A stretch of 64,000 bases of DNA from BOG-224 sp964457555 (GCA_964457555.1 CAYWHA010000001.1:310001-374000), one strand, 5' to 3'; numbered from the stretch's first letter, positions 23,487-32,285 are shown. Notes: generated by a model from the sequence alone, not told the origin. Numbers and translations are program-made.

Positions 23487-25508
23487 ATGAAAATTGGAAT
23501 CGCTCTTTCGTTCCTCCTGTTGCCGGCCGCCGTCCTCGCACAGGCGCCTGCGTCGCTCGCCCCGAAACTGGGGGTCGACCTGCCTGCCATGAATCGCTCG
23601 GCCGACCCGTGTACCGATTTCTATCAGTACGCCTGCGGAAACTGGATTGCCGCGCATCCGCTGCCGGCGGACCGCGCCCGCTACGGACGGTTCGCGGAAT
23701 TGCAGGACCGCAATGAGAAGGCGGAACTCGACATCCTGCAAGCCGCCGCGTCACCCCGGCCGGGACGCAGCGAGATCGAACAGAAAATCGGCGATTACTA
23801 CGCCAGTTGCATGGATACCGCGGCCATCGACAAGCAAGGCATCGCGCCCATCAAGCCGGAACTCGACCGCATCTACGCCATGCGTGACGCGCAAGACGTG
23901 GTAAATGAGGTCGCCGCCCTGCACCGCCAGGGCATCCCGCTGCTGTTCGCGTTCAGCGCGCGCCCCGATGCGAAAGACTCCAACCGCACCATCGCCGGGC
24001 TGAGCCAGGGCGGGCTTTCCCTTCCCGACCGCGATTACTACCTCAAGGACGACGCCAAGTCCGTCGAGATCCGCCAGCACTATGTGCAGCATGTCACCAA
24101 TATGTTCGTCCTGGCCGGCGACGCTCCCGAGGCGGCCGCGGTTAAGGCGAAGATGGTCCTCGATTGCGAAACCCTCATCGCCAAGGCCTCCATGGACCGC
24201 GTCAGTATGCGCGACCCCAACAAGACGTACCACATGATGACCCGGCAGGAACTGGAGGCGCTGGACCCCGTTTTTCCCTGGGAGGCTTACTTCAAGGCCA
24301 CCGGCGCCCCGCCCTTCGACTCCCTCAACGTCAGTCAGCAGGACTTCGTGAAGCAGGTGATGGGGACGCTCCCCGGCCTGGGCCTCGAGTCCGGCCAGGC
24401 CTACTTTGCCTTCCACCTGCTGCACAGCGCCGCTCCCACCCTGGCCGCGCCGTTTGAAAAGGAGAACTTCGATTTCTGGCAACGCTACCTGGCCGGCGCC
24501 CAGGAACCGCGCCCGCGCGAGATTCGCTGCGCCGCCGCGACGGATAGCGCGCTGGGCGACCTGCTCGGCCAGAAGTACATCGAAACCGCCTTCGGTCCCG
24601 ACGCCAAGACCCAGATCACCGACCTGGTCGAAGGGCTCGAGAAGACCATGGGCCAGGACATCCAGGGACTTCCCTGGATGAGCGCTGACACCAAGAAAGC
24701 CGCGCTGGTCAAGCTGCAGGCGATTACCAACAACGTCGGCTACCCGAAGAAGTGGCGCGACTATTCCGCCGTGACCGTGGCGCGCGACGATTATTTCGGA
24801 AACACTCGGCGGGCCGCCGAGGCTATGTACGCCCACCGCATGGGGAAGATCGGCAAACCCACGGACAAGACCGAGTGGAGCATGACTACTCCCACCGTGA
24901 ACGCGTTCTACGAACCCAGCAGCAACAGCATCAATTTCCCGGCGGGCATCCTGCAGCTTCCCTTCTTCGACCCGAAGCGCGATCTGGCCGTGAATTATGG
25001 AGCGATCGGCGTGGTCATCGGGCATGAGATGACTCACGGCTTCGACGACCAGGGCCGCAAATACGATGGCGACGGCAACCTGCGCGACTGGTGGACCCCG
25101 CAGGACGGCGCCGAGTTCGAAAAGCGCGTGGCCTGCGTGGCCGACGAGTATTCCAACTTCTCCCCGGTTGCAGGCGTCAACCTCAACGGCCGCCTCACGC
25201 TGGGCGAAAACACCGCGGACAACGGCGGTATGCGCATCGCCTACATGGCTTTGCAAGAGGCCTTGAAGGGCAAGAGCGAGAAGATCGACGGCTTCACGCC
25301 CGAACAACGGCTGTTCCTGGGCTTCGCGCAGGTCTGGTGTGAGAATATGGCGCCGCAGGAGGCCAGGAACCGCGCCATGACAGATCCGCACTCCCCCGGC
25401 CGCTTCCGCACCATCGGAACGGTCCAGAACATGCCCGAATTTCAGAAGGCCTTTTCGTGCCAGGCCACGGCCCCCATGGTCAGCGCCAACGCCTGCCGCG
25501 TTTGGTAA
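23487..25508 (+). CDS. M13-family zinc metallopeptidase (neprilysin/PepO type), exported
   Basis: 673 residues with a signal peptide (MKIGIALSFLLLPAAVLAQ). The zinc site is HEMTH (513-517, in VVIGHEMTHGFDDQG) with the third ligand Glu574 in GENTADNGG. Other family marks are PCTDFYQYACGNWIAAHPLP at the N-terminus, SMTTPTVNAFYEPSSNSI before the active site, and the terminal ANACRVW (Cys-x2-Trp). M13 peptidases cleave peptides of up to about 40 residues; this one acts outside the cytoplasm. The first codon chosen is the ATG with the signal peptide; a GTG four codons upstream is an alternative. It is not obviously in an operon; the next gene is convergent. Confidence 0.95.
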   Translation: MKIGIALSFLLLPAAVLAQAPASLAPKLGVDLPAMNRSADPCTDFYQYACGNWIAAHPLPADRARYGRFAELQDRNEKAELDILQAAASPRPGRSEIEQKIGDYYASCMDTAAIDKQGIAPIKPELDRIYAMRDAQDVVNEVAALHRQGIPLLFAFSARPDAKDSNRTIAGLSQGGLSLPDRDYYLKDDAKSVEIRQHYVQHVTNMFVLAGDAPEAAAVKAKMVLDCETLIAKASMDRVSMRDPNKTYHMMTRQELEALDPVFPWEAYFKATGAPPFDSLNVSQQDFVKQVMGTLPGLGLESGQAYFAFHLLHSAAPTLAAPFEKENFDFWQRYLAGAQEPRPREIRCAAATDSALGDLLGQKYIETAFGPDAKTQITDLVEGLEKTMGQDIQGLPWMSADTKKAALVKLQAITNNVGYPKKWRDYSAVTVARDDYFGNTRRAAEAMYAHRMGKIGKPTDKTEWSMTTPTVNAFYEPSSNSINFPAGILQLPFFDPKRDLAVNYGAIGVVIGHEMTHGFDDQGRKYDGDGNLRDWWTPQDGAEFEKRVACVADEYSNFSPVAGVNLNGRLTLGENTADNGGMRIAYMALQEALKGKSEKIDGFTPEQRLFLGFAQVWCENMAPQEARNRAMTDPHSPGRFRTIGTVQNMPEFQKAFSCQATAPMVSANACRVW

Positions 25509-25526
25509 GGCCCGAGCGGCGCCACG

Positions 25527-26165
25527 TCAGGACTGGCTGAGACACTCGGCCAGTTCTTTTTCCTCCACGGCGCCGGGCTTGATCACTCGCCAATAGGGCT
25601 CCGTGATATCGATGGTGGTGGCGCCGGGACCGGAGCAGGCGCCCGAATCGAGCACCAGGTCCACGCGTCCATCCATCGTGCCGAAAACCTCGATGCCGCT
25701 GCGGCAGGTGGGACTGCCGGAGAGGTTGGCGCTGGTGGCGATCAGCGGCTGGTTCAGCATGGCGAGCAACTGGCACGCAATCTTCGAGCGCGGTTGCCGC
25801 ACGGCCAGCCGTCCGGTGTTGCCCGTGACCTTCAGCGGAACCTTCGCGGACGCCGGAACGATGATAGTGAGCGGTCCCGGCCAAAAGCGCCGCGCCAGCA
25901 GGTAGAAGCGGGTGGTCAACTCGCCCGCCAGGTCCTCCGCCATCATGAGGTCGTTCACCAGAATGGGCAGCGAGCGCTGCGTCTCGCGGCCCTTGGTCTG
26001 AAACACCTGCGTCACGGCGCGCAAGTTGAAGGGGTCTGCCACCAGGGCATACAGCGCGTCCGTCGGGATGGCCAGCACCTTGCCGCGCCGCAACGCGGCC
26101 GCCGCTCGCTCCAGGACTTCCGCCTGAGGCTCATCCGCGTCGATTTCAACCAAATCGGTAGCCAT
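25527..26165 (-). CDS. L-threonylcarbamoyladenylate synthase (TsaC/Sua5/YrdC family)
   Basis: 212 residues. The YrdC fold is marked by RGKVLAIPTDALYALVADPF, VFQTKGRETQRSLPILVND (Lys/Arg of the active site) and the C-terminal ATSANLSGSPTCRSG with the SxN motif; the tail RVIKPGAVEEKELAE ends the family domain. The enzyme makes threonylcarbamoyl-AMP for the t6A modification of ANN-decoding tRNAs, together with TsaBDE. It lacks the extra Sua5 C-terminal domain (about 350 residues in full Sua5), so TsaC/YwlC-type is the better name. It starts 9 bases behind the methionine-pathway gene, with which it may be co-transcribed. Confidence 0.92.
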   Translation of the reverse strand: MATDLVEIDADEPQAEVLERAAAALRRGKVLAIPTDALYALVADPFNLRAVTQVFQTKGRETQRSLPILVNDLMMAEDLAGELTTRFYLLARRFWPGPLTIIVPASAKVPLKVTGNTGRLAVRQPRSKIACQLLAMLNQPLIATSANLSGSPTCRSGIEVFGTMDGRVDLVLDSGACSGPGATTIDITEPYWRVIKPGAVEEKELAECLSQS

Positions 26166-26174
26166 TTCGATTTT

Positions 26175-28046
26175 TCAGCGCTCTCCCATGGCCTCCGCGA
26201 CGTCCAGGGCCATCTGGTAACGGCCGAACGGCGCGCTCAATTGGACTCCCTGCACCATATTACGCACGCGCGCCACCATTTCGCGAGCGATGGCCACGCC
26301 TTCCTCCCGCGCTTTCTCGGCGTTATCCACTCGGCGCATCCGCTCCATGTACTCTTCCGGCACCGGCACGCGCAGCTCATTCACCATGAATTCGGCATTG
26401 CGGAAGCTGGTGAGCGGCCAGATGCCGCACATCACCGGAATTCTAACCCCCTCCGTGCGCCGCAGGAAGGCTTCGAGCAGGTTCAGGTCGAAAACCGGCT
26501 GGGTGATGGCGTATTCCGCGCCGGCCGCCACCTTCCACTCAAACCGGCGGATTTCCTCGTCCATGTTCAACGCCCCGGGGTTGGCGCCCACGCCAATCAG
26601 CAGCGCGGTTTGCGATCCCATCGGGTTGCCGCCGATATCCAGTCCGTGATTCAGGTTGTGGACAATGCCCACCAGCCCGATGGCATCCACGTCGAACACC
26701 GCCGTGGCGTCCGGATAAGTTCCCATGCGCGGCGGATCGCCCGTGATGCACAGCAGGTTGCGCACGCCCACCGTGTGCGCGCCCAGCAACTCGGACTGGA
26801 TGCCCAGAATGTTGCGGTCGCGGCAGCAGAAGTGATTGATGGCCTCGATGCCGGCCTCGCGCTGGATCAACTGGCAGGCCGCCTGGGCGCTCATGCGCGC
26901 GCTGGCGCGAGGGCCGTCCGGCACGTTGATGCAATCGATGCCGTGCTCCGCGCAAAGCCGCGCGCCGGCAATTTCGCGCGAAGCGTCCACGCCGCGCGGC
27001 GGCAGGATTTCCACGAATGCCACGAACTTGCCCGCCGCCAGCTTGGCGCCGAGCTTGGATTTCGCGGCCATGGCCGTGGGCGCAAGCGCGCGCGCCTTGA
27101 CCTCGGGCTCCTCCACGGTAACGGTCAGCCTCTTCTGCTCGGGCTGCAGGGAGCGCGTTTCCGAGCGGATCAGCCGTATGTGATCGGGCGTGGTGCCGCA
27201 GCAGCCGCCCACGATTTTCACGCCCGCCCACAACAGGCGCCGCGCGTATTGCGCCATGTATTCCGGCGAGCACATGTAGATGTTGCGGCCCTCCACGCGC
27301 TGCGGCAAGCCCGCATTCGGCATGGCGCTCATGGGCTTGCCGGAGAACTGCATCATGCGCTCGATGGTCTCCAGAGTGGCCTTGGGCCCCACCGAACAGT
27401 TGATGCCGATGGCATCCACCGGCCAGGAATCCATGGTGCGCGTAAACGTCTCGGTATCCGCGCCACCGGCCGGCAGATTGCCCGAATCGTCGATGGTGAC
27501 GTGAGCGATCACCGGCAGCTCGTCTCCGCCCGCCTCGCGCGCCGCCGCGACCGCCTCGCGCAGCTCGTCCAGGTTGGTGAAGGTCTCGAGAATCAGCAAA
27601 TCGACGCCGGACTCCACCAGCACTTCGATTTGCTCGCGAAAGGCCGCGCGCGCTTCCGCGAACGACATGCGCCCCAGCGGCTGTATGTGGACGCCCAGCG
27701 GTCCCACCGCCCCCGCCACGAACGGGCCGCCGTGCGACGCTTCGCGCGCCAACCGCACGGCCGCGCGATTGATGTCGCGCAATTTGTCCGCGAAGCCGAA
27801 AGACGCCAGCCGCACGCTGTTGGCGCCGAACGTGTTCGTCTCCAGAATCTCCGCGCCCGCCTTGACATATTCCTGGTGGATCTGCCGGACCAGGTCCGGA
27901 GACGAGAGGCTCAGCTCGTCATAACAGCGGTTGATGAACACGCCGCGCGAGTAAAGCATGGTGCCCATGGCGCCATCGCCCACCAGGACGTGGCTCGAAA
28001 GCCGGTCGCGGAATTCCAAAGCGCGGGTAATTGTCTCTGTGGCCAT
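26175..28046 (-). CDS. Bifunctional homocysteine S-methyltransferase / methylenetetrahydrofolate reductase
   Basis: 623 residues in two domains. The N-terminal homocysteine-binding barrel (to about 300) has GDGAMGTMLYSRG, ETNTFGANSVRLASFGF and the zinc-binding Cys pair in KIVGGCCGTTPDHIRLI. The C-terminal MTHFR domain starts after a linker near 330 with FVAFVEILPPRGVD and has EHGIDCINVPDGPRASARMS, NLLCITGDPPRMGTYPDATA and ITQPVFDLNLLEAFL. The same fusion is known in Bacillus (YitJ-type) and many soil bacteria. It would make 5-methyl-THF and use a methyl donor to make methionine. Start at the ATG (28046) that opens MATETITRALEFRDRL. Confidence 0.92.
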   Translation of the reverse strand: MATETITRALEFRDRLSSHVLVGDGAMGTMLYSRGVFINRCYDELSLSSPDLVRQIHQEYVKAGAEILETNTFGANSVRLASFGFADKLRDINRAAVRLAREASHGGPFVAGAVGPLGVHIQPLGRMSFAEARAAFREQIEVLVESGVDLLILETFTNLDELREAVAAAREAGGDELPVIAHVTIDDSGNLPAGGADTETFTRTMDSWPVDAIGINCSVGPKATLETIERMMQFSGKPMSAMPNAGLPQRVEGRNIYMCSPEYMAQYARRLLWAGVKIVGGCCGTTPDHIRLIRSETRSLQPEQKRLTVTVEEPEVKARALAPTAMAAKSKLGAKLAAGKFVAFVEILPPRGVDASREIAGARLCAEHGIDCINVPDGPRASARMSAQAACQLIQREAGIEAINHFCCRDRNILGIQSELLGAHTVGVRNLLCITGDPPRMGTYPDATAVFDVDAIGLVGIVHNLNHGLDIGGNPMGSQTALLIGVGANPGALNMDEEIRRFEWKVAAGAEYAITQPVFDLNLLEAFLRRTEGVRIPVMCGIWPLTSFRNAEFMVNELRVPVPEEYMERMRRVDNAEKAREEGVAIAREMVARVRNMVQGVQLSAPFGRYQMALDVAEAMGER

Positions 28047-28172
28047 GGGGAACGCTCGCAACAGCCGCCGGACGCGGAAGTTACGGTATAGGTTGATTTT
28101 AGCGCAGTCGGCCAAATTCTCCGAGATGCCGATGGCGGGGCGCGCGTGGCAGGTCGGGGTTGCGAGCCGCGA

Positions 28173-28841
28173 TCAGCGAACCTCATCGTTTTCGAGGCAG
28201 ATTCCGGGGAAGCTCTTGAGCTGATCCAGTGTCAAGTGACGCTCGATCTTGCCATCTGGCACCGTCACCAGATAGCCTTCAGCGTGGCCCTGGTCCGGCC
28301 CGCAGTCCCCAGCTGGATACACCTCTGTCATCAGCATGAGGTGCTTGGAGTCATGAACCCACTTGATCGCGCTGACGTTGTTTCCGCGGCTCTTGCAGTA
28401 GTGGCTCGCCTTGAAGGAATCCACGGCTGGCTGTATGGATCCAGAGACCTCCGTCACCTTATCGCCTTGCATTTGGAACACTCGCACATGGAAGCCGCCA
28501 ATCGCTCCGCCATCGCTGTAAGTTAGGGCGAATGCGCGGCGGTCTGGCGACCAAAGGATCAGAGCATTTGACGAGAGGTCTTTAACGGCGAATGTAAAGA
28601 GCGTTTGAGTGCGGCGAAGGACGGAGAATTGCCCCTGTGCTGGGTCGAGCCGCACGGTAATTCCATTACCTCCCGGCACGCCTGCCTGAATGGCGGCCTC
28701 GCCCAACCAGAACTGCATGGCATCGCCGTAACAATACGTGATGAGTCGCCGGGGTGCCTGCTGCGCCACTGCGCCAACCGCGAGCATGGCTACGAGCGCA
28801 ACAGCGGCCAAGGCCCTCGGGAACCCACGGCGCGATACCAT
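28173..28841 (-). CDS. Exported hypothetical protein
   Basis: About 222 residues with the start at the ATG that opens MVSRRGFPRALAAVALVAML, an arginine-rich signal peptide (a twin-Arg SRRGF motif is present, so Tat export is possible). The mature part holds beta-rich repeats: LFTFAVKDLSSNALILWSPD, RAFALTYSDGGAIGGFHVRV, IKWVHDSKHLMLMTEVYPAG and a C-terminal GYLVTVPDGKIERHLTLDQL. The alternation of W/F strands with SPDRRAFALTYSDGG looks like a short WD40/TolB-type beta-propeller part, consistent with a binding protein. No function known. Another ATG 15 codons earlier is less likely. Confidence 0.6.
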   Translation of the reverse strand: MVSRRGFPRALAAVALVAMLAVGAVAQQAPRRLITYCYGDAMQFWLGEAAIQAGVPGGNGITVRLDPAQGQFSVLRRTQTLFTFAVKDLSSNALILWSPDRRAFALTYSDGGAIGGFHVRVFQMQGDKVTEVSGSIQPAVDSFKASHYCKSRGNNVSAIKWVHDSKHLMLMTEVYPAGDCGPDQGHAEGYLVTVPDGKIERHLTLDQLKSFPGICLENDEVR

Positions 28842-28993
28842 GCCTTCAGTGTTCGGCATTCTTGTCGCAAACGCAACTTGCCTCATTGGTGCGATTCAAA
28901 TTCTCCCCATTCTTCCCTACCGCCGTATCAAACCGATACGCCCTTAGCGGCCTGTCCGCGAATCAGGAATGTCTTGGGATACGGCCCTTGGCC

Positions 28994-29173
28994 TCAGATC
29001 CTGAAGGAGCCGAAGTCCTTGTACCAATCCCCATCCGGAACGTCCGGTCCGGATTCGATCCAGAGACGAAGTTGGTTGAGATCCGCTATGCCGATCGACC
29101 GATCGCGCATCCGCTCCACCAGATGCTGCCGCACCGCCGTGGGTAGATCGTCCCACGTCGCAATCTTAGGCAT
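28994..29173 (-). CDS. Small partner of an RHH protein, ending at an in-frame TGA
   Basis: 59 residues starting ATG at 29173, one base overlapping the TGA of the upstream RHH gene (TGATG). It reads KIATWDDLPTAVRQHLVERM, RDRSIGIADLNQLRLWIESG, PDVPDGDWYKDFGSFRI and stops at TGA (28994-28996). Past the stop, the same frame continues coding-like: GQGPYPKTFLIRGQAAKG, then VSV and a stop at 28928. In this protein type I would expect a residue, probably Cys, at that stop followed by the continuation. So the present gene either is cut short by a nonsense change or ends naturally early. Function unknown; the RHH partner suggests a toxin-antitoxin-like unit. Confidence 0.65.
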   Translation of the reverse strand: MPKIATWDDLPTAVRQHLVERMRDRSIGIADLNQLRLWIESGPDVPDGDWYKDFGSFRI

Positions 29174-29430
29174 CAGCCGCCAAATACCATGCGCCCGAGC
29201 TCATCCCCCAACCGCTTCGCTTCTTCCGGATCTTCAGCGCCGCGAAAGCGTTCCGCCAGCTCGAAGAACTGCTGCTGCTTTCGCTTCTGCGCCTCCATTC
29301 CATCCTCGATAAGTTCCACCAGCAGCCGGTTTGCGCTGAGCCGCCGAGTCTTCGCCATCGAACGGACCTGCGCGGCAACCCCAATAGGAAGGCTGATGCT
29401 CTGGCGAATAAACTTCCGTGCCGTCCTCAT
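29173..29430 (-). CDS. Ribbon-helix-helix DNA-binding protein, antitoxin-like
   Basis: 85 residues with the start at the ATG at 29430. An RHH fold is supported by the strand KFIRQSISLPIGVAAQVRSM and the following helix pair RRLSANRLLVELIEDGMEAQ, then a coiled C-terminal part KRKQQQFFELAERFRGAEDP. RHH repressors commonly control their own small operon together with a toxin. The downstream gene overlaps it by one base. Immediately upstream is a perfect dyad (29443-29455) and a CATAAT -10-like hexamer. A TTG codon 6 codons upstream is the alternative start. Confidence 0.75.
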   Translation of the reverse strand: MRTARKFIRQSISLPIGVAAQVRSMAKTRRLSANRLLVELIEDGMEAQKRKQQQFFELAERFRGAEDPEEAKRLGDELGRMVFGG

Positions 29431-29442
29431 CCCACCATTATG

Positions 29443-29455
29443 CACCAAAATGGTG
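29443..29455. promoter_or_regulatory. Operator-like dyad CACCA-AAA-TGGTG before the RHH module
   Basis: A perfect 5-bp-arm dyad 13 bases upstream of the RHH start codon (minus strand). A CATAAT hexamer lies at 29437-29442 on the minus strand, so the transcription start would fall at or within a base or two of the ATG, making a leaderless message. This is the layout expected if the RHH protein represses its own promoter. Confidence 0.4.
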
Positions 29456-29559
29456 ATACATGCACGCCATCGGCGCCCCCTTCACCCCGCTATCGTCTCG
29501 CCGTTGCCAGGGTTATAATCGCAGGTGGATTGGCCCAGCCCAAGGAGGTCGGCAACGCG

Positions 29560-31170
29560 ATGCGAGCGATCGCGGGCGTAAGCTTCGTCTTCTTTCTCTC
29601 AGGGGCGGCGTTATGCCAGCCGGGCGCGAATAAGCCCGCTTTTGACATCGCCGACGTCCATGTCAGCCCTCGCGCCGATTGGGTGAAGAACAGGACGCAC
29701 ACGATGCAGGGCGGCTTCCTCATCGGCGACCGTTACGAGTTGCACCGCGCCACCATGCTCGACTTGATCCAGACGGCGTACAACGTGGACGCCGACAAAG
29801 TCTACGGAGGGCCGAGTTGGCTCGACTACGACCGCTTCGAAATCGTCGCCAAGACCAAGCCTGGAACCCGTCCCGGAGCGTTGAGGGTGATGCTCCAGAC
29901 GCTGCTTGAGGACCGCTTCCACCTGGCCGTCAAAATGGACACGCGCGACGTGCCGGGGTACGTGCTCTCGAAGGGCACGCGCGAACTGAAGCTGAGACCC
30001 GCGGCAGGCGGCTCGAATACCGCGGGATGCCAGTACATGCGCCCGACGCTTGACGGGCCGATCCGGTTTGGGAACATGCAATGCCGCAACGTAACGATGG
30101 AGGCGTTTGCGCAGACGCTTCACCAAATGGTGTCGGGGAATCTTGCGGTAGTGGATGCGACCCGCCTTGAAGGGGGTTGGGATATCGATTTCCAATACGC
30201 CATGCGGATGGCGAACGCCCCCGGCCCCGCGGACTCCGGCGTCCTCGAAGCGGCGGACAAGCTCGGACTCAAGCTCGAATTGGGAAAAGTTCCGCAGCCG
30301 GTCTTGGCGGTGGAGAGCGTGAACGAGCAGCCTTCGCCGAACCCGCCCGGCGTGGCGGCGGCCCTGCCTCCGCTACCCCCGCCGCAGTTCGACGTGGCGG
30401 CGATCGAGTGGCCCTGCCACGACAATTTCTCGGGGTCTCTCCGCTTCGAATCCGGCGGCAGGGTGACGGCGACTTGTGTGGGTCTGGCCATTCTGATCGC
30501 GCAAGCGTGGAACCTGGCGAACTTCTGGCAACCGGCCGGAGCGCCGAAATGGCTGACGGATGGTTCGACGACGAAATACAACATCAGCATCGTGGCCAAG
30601 GCGCCGCCGGGCATCGCCCCGGACCCGCAACGAAACGCGCAGGCCAGAGACATTCTCAACACGATGCTGCGCTCACTTTTGATCGACCGTTACAAGATGG
30701 CGGTCCATTACGAAGACCGTCCCATGGACGCCTACACGCTCGTGGCGGCGAAGCCGAGACTCACCAAAGCCGATCCCGCGAACCGGACCGGATGTACGCG
30801 CCAGAATCAACCGTCGCAGGGGCAGGGCTTCATAGTCCAACTGGTTTGCCGGAACATGACCATGGCGCAGTTCGCGGAGCAGATCCAGGCGTACGACAAC
30901 GATATCTACTATCCCGTGCAGGACGGCACCGGCATCGAGGGGGCGTGGGATTTCACCATCGAATACGACGCCATGGCGGGCCTTAGGGCGCGGTTCCCGC
31001 TGGCCCGCGACGGGACGGGTCCCACTTCCGACGGGCAAGCCTCAGAACCAACGGGCTCGATGTCCTTCCCCGAGGCGATCGAGAAGCTCGGGTTGAAGTT
31101 GGAAGAACACAAGCGACCGGAGCCGGTTCTGGTCATCGACCACATCGAGGAAAAGCCGACGGACAACTGA
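29560..31170 (+). CDS. Double-domain TIGR03435-family exported protein
   Basis: 536 residues behind a strong Shine-Dalgarno sequence AAGGAGGTC (29541). Signal peptide MRAIAGVSFVFFLSGAALCQ. Domain one (about 28-265) opens with PAFDIADVHVSPRADW, includes YRELHRATMLDLIQTA-like YELHRATMLDLIQTAYNVDA, MLQTLLEDRFHLAVKMDTRD and ends DKLGLKLELGKVPQPVLAVE. Domain two (about 310-530) repeats the plan: FDVAAIEWPCHDNFSGSLRF, MLRSLLIDRYKMAVHYEDRP, GIEGAWDFTIEYDAMAG and EKLGLKLEEHKRPEPVLVID. Two full copies in one chain are unusual, since family members mostly carry one. Function of the family is unknown. Confidence 0.9.
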   Translation: MRAIAGVSFVFFLSGAALCQPGANKPAFDIADVHVSPRADWVKNRTHTMQGGFLIGDRYELHRATMLDLIQTAYNVDADKVYGGPSWLDYDRFEIVAKTKPGTRPGALRVMLQTLLEDRFHLAVKMDTRDVPGYVLSKGTRELKLRPAAGGSNTAGCQYMRPTLDGPIRFGNMQCRNVTMEAFAQTLHQMVSGNLAVVDATRLEGGWDIDFQYAMRMANAPGPADSGVLEAADKLGLKLELGKVPQPVLAVESVNEQPSPNPPGVAAALPPLPPPQFDVAAIEWPCHDNFSGSLRFESGGRVTATCVGLAILIAQAWNLANFWQPAGAPKWLTDGSTTKYNISIVAKAPPGIAPDPQRNAQARDILNTMLRSLLIDRYKMAVHYEDRPMDAYTLVAAKPRLTKADPANRTGCTRQNQPSQGQGFIVQLVCRNMTMAQFAEQIQAYDNDIYYPVQDGTGIEGAWDFTIEYDAMAGLRARFPLARDGTGPTSDGQASEPTGSMSFPEAIEKLGLKLEEHKRPEPVLVIDHIEEKPTDN

Positions 31171-31233
31171 CACATGCACGCAAACGGCGTCGCGGCTCGA
31201 CACGGAACTTAAGGGGCCGTGAAGCCAGCGCCA

Positions 31234-31461
31234 CTAGCTCCGTCGCGAGCCGGCGCGTTTGGCAATATCCGCCAGGGAACGCAACGCAGCGTTGACCGCT
31301 GCCGCATTGGGAAACAGTTCGGCGACGTCCGGGTCAATGACGACAACGTTCGAACTCGCTCGAAGCCGCTCGACGTAATTCCCGCGGACCAGCGTCCCGA
31401 AATCCGAGCGCTTATATTCGGAGCGGAGTTCGTCCGCGGCCACCGTCTTAGCCTTCCTCAT
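31234..31461 (-). CDS. Antitoxin-like partner of BrnT
   Basis: 75 residues, start ATG at 31461, overlapping the end of the BrnT gene by 14 bases. The sequence RKAKTVAADELRSEYKRSDF, then VVVIDPDVAELFPNAAAVNAALRSL-type tail (VIDPDVAELFPNAAAVNAAL), is the pattern of small antitoxin-like proteins found behind BrnT or similar toxins; the DPDVAELFP motif fits. It does not have the canonical RHH BrnA motif in an obvious form. Pairing and order toxin-then-antitoxin (BrnT-BrnA) are as in the known brnTA module. Confidence 0.75.
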   Translation of the reverse strand: MRKAKTVAADELRSEYKRSDFGTLVRGNYVERLRASSNVVVIDPDVAELFPNAAAVNAALRSLADIAKRAGSRRS

Positions 31462-31720
31462 AGATACCCCTCTCCGCCCTCGTTGCGGGGCGTGCGGTGA
31501 TGATTCGAATCGTCTCGTCATGCACGGTGTGGGCGACCAAAAGCAACTGCCCTGAGGACGACATGCCAAACGTCACGAAACGCCGTTCGTCGGCCGAATG
31601 ATCAGGGTCGTCGCCTGTCGCCGACAGGGGATCGTAGAACACGCTCGCAGCCTCGTCAAATGAGACGCCATGTTTCCGAAGATTCGCGGCGGCCTTTTGG
31701 GCATTCCACTCGAAACGCAC
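31448..31720 (-). CDS. BrnT-family toxin
   Basis: 90 residues, GTG start at 31720. The BrnT signature is FEWNAQKAAANLRKHGVSFD, DERRFVTFGMSSSGQLLLV and a C-terminal IIRIITARPATRAERGIYEE, the classic RIISARKATRxExxxYE pattern. BrnT is a RelE-fold ribonuclease that cleaves mRNA and is neutralised by its partner, which also represses the operon. A TATACT-like -10 hexamer lies on the minus strand at 31743-31748. The gene appears intact. Confidence 0.88.
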   Translation of the reverse strand: MRFEWNAQKAAANLRKHGVSFDEAASVFYDPLSATGDDPDHSADERRFVTFGMSSSGQLLLVAHTVHDETIRIITARPATRAERGIYEEG

Positions 31721-31775
31721 TCGGACGTTTCACCCTTCCTCCAGTATAGCCGCCTCGCTCTAGGCAGCGCCCCCT

Positions 31776-32219
31776 TCACCCTTCCGCTACCCTCGCCCCC
31801 CATTCCTCCGGGCTCACGTCCCGCGCATGCCGCGAGAACAGCCAATGATGGCCTTCCACGTCCAGGACGCCGAATTGCAGTTCGCCATACTCGGTCTCAT
31901 GCAGTTCCTCCACGATCCTGGCGCCCGCCAATTTTGCCCTTTCATACTGCGCCTCTACATCCTCGACGAACACCGTCAAGCTCTGCGTTTCGCAGCCGAT
32001 CTGCGCGGGACTGGCGCTCCCCGGCCGCGCGCTGTTCAGCATGATCCAGGCATCGCCTAGATGCATCTGCGCGCCGGCAACCTGGTCCCCGGATTCGCCA
32101 TAACGGAAGTGCTCGGTGAAACCGAACGAGCGCGTCAGCCAGGCCAGCGCCTCGGCCACGCTTCGATACGTGAGATGCGGTAGGATGACGTTCGTCGGCA
32201 CGGAGCGGTTCTTCAACAT
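31776..32219 (-). CDS. Glyoxalase/VOC-superfamily protein
   Basis: About 147 residues. The VOC beta-alpha-beta-beta-beta pattern is visible: VILPHLTYRSVAEALAWLTR, FGFTEHFRYGESGDQVAGAQ, MHLGDAWIMLNSARPGSASP, then the second module SLTVFVEDVEAQYERAKLAG, ARIVEELHETEYGELQFGVL and DVEGHHWLFSRHARDVSPEE. This is the PhnB-like subgroup seen in many soil bacteria, with unknown substrate. The start is uncertain: the ATG at 32219, at 32237 (with an AGG in front), or the longer frame to 32285. It is divergent from the acyl-CoA dehydrogenase. Confidence 0.8.
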   Translation of the reverse strand: MLKNRSVPTNVILPHLTYRSVAEALAWLTRSFGFTEHFRYGESGDQVAGAQMHLGDAWIMLNSARPGSASPAQIGCETQSLTVFVEDVEAQYERAKLAGARIVEELHETEYGELQFGVLDVEGHHWLFSRHARDVSPEEWGARVAEG

Positions 32220-32285
32220 GAATCGAATATATAACATGCCTGATGTTTGGCGGCCCGTTTCGTGTTTCAATAGTCCTACAGACAA

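Noticed and set aside
23751..25391. A 546-codon open frame on the minus strand
   Set aside because: It is antisense to the M13 peptidase with its HEMTH zinc site. Its translation shows no recognisable motif.
25794..28091. A 765-codon open frame on the plus strand
   Set aside because: It lies antisense to the threonylcarbamoyl-AMP synthase and the methyltransferase/MTHFR fusion, which have clear motifs. Its translation is rich in His, Arg, Gln and Ala without any domain; such frames are common in high-GC DNA.
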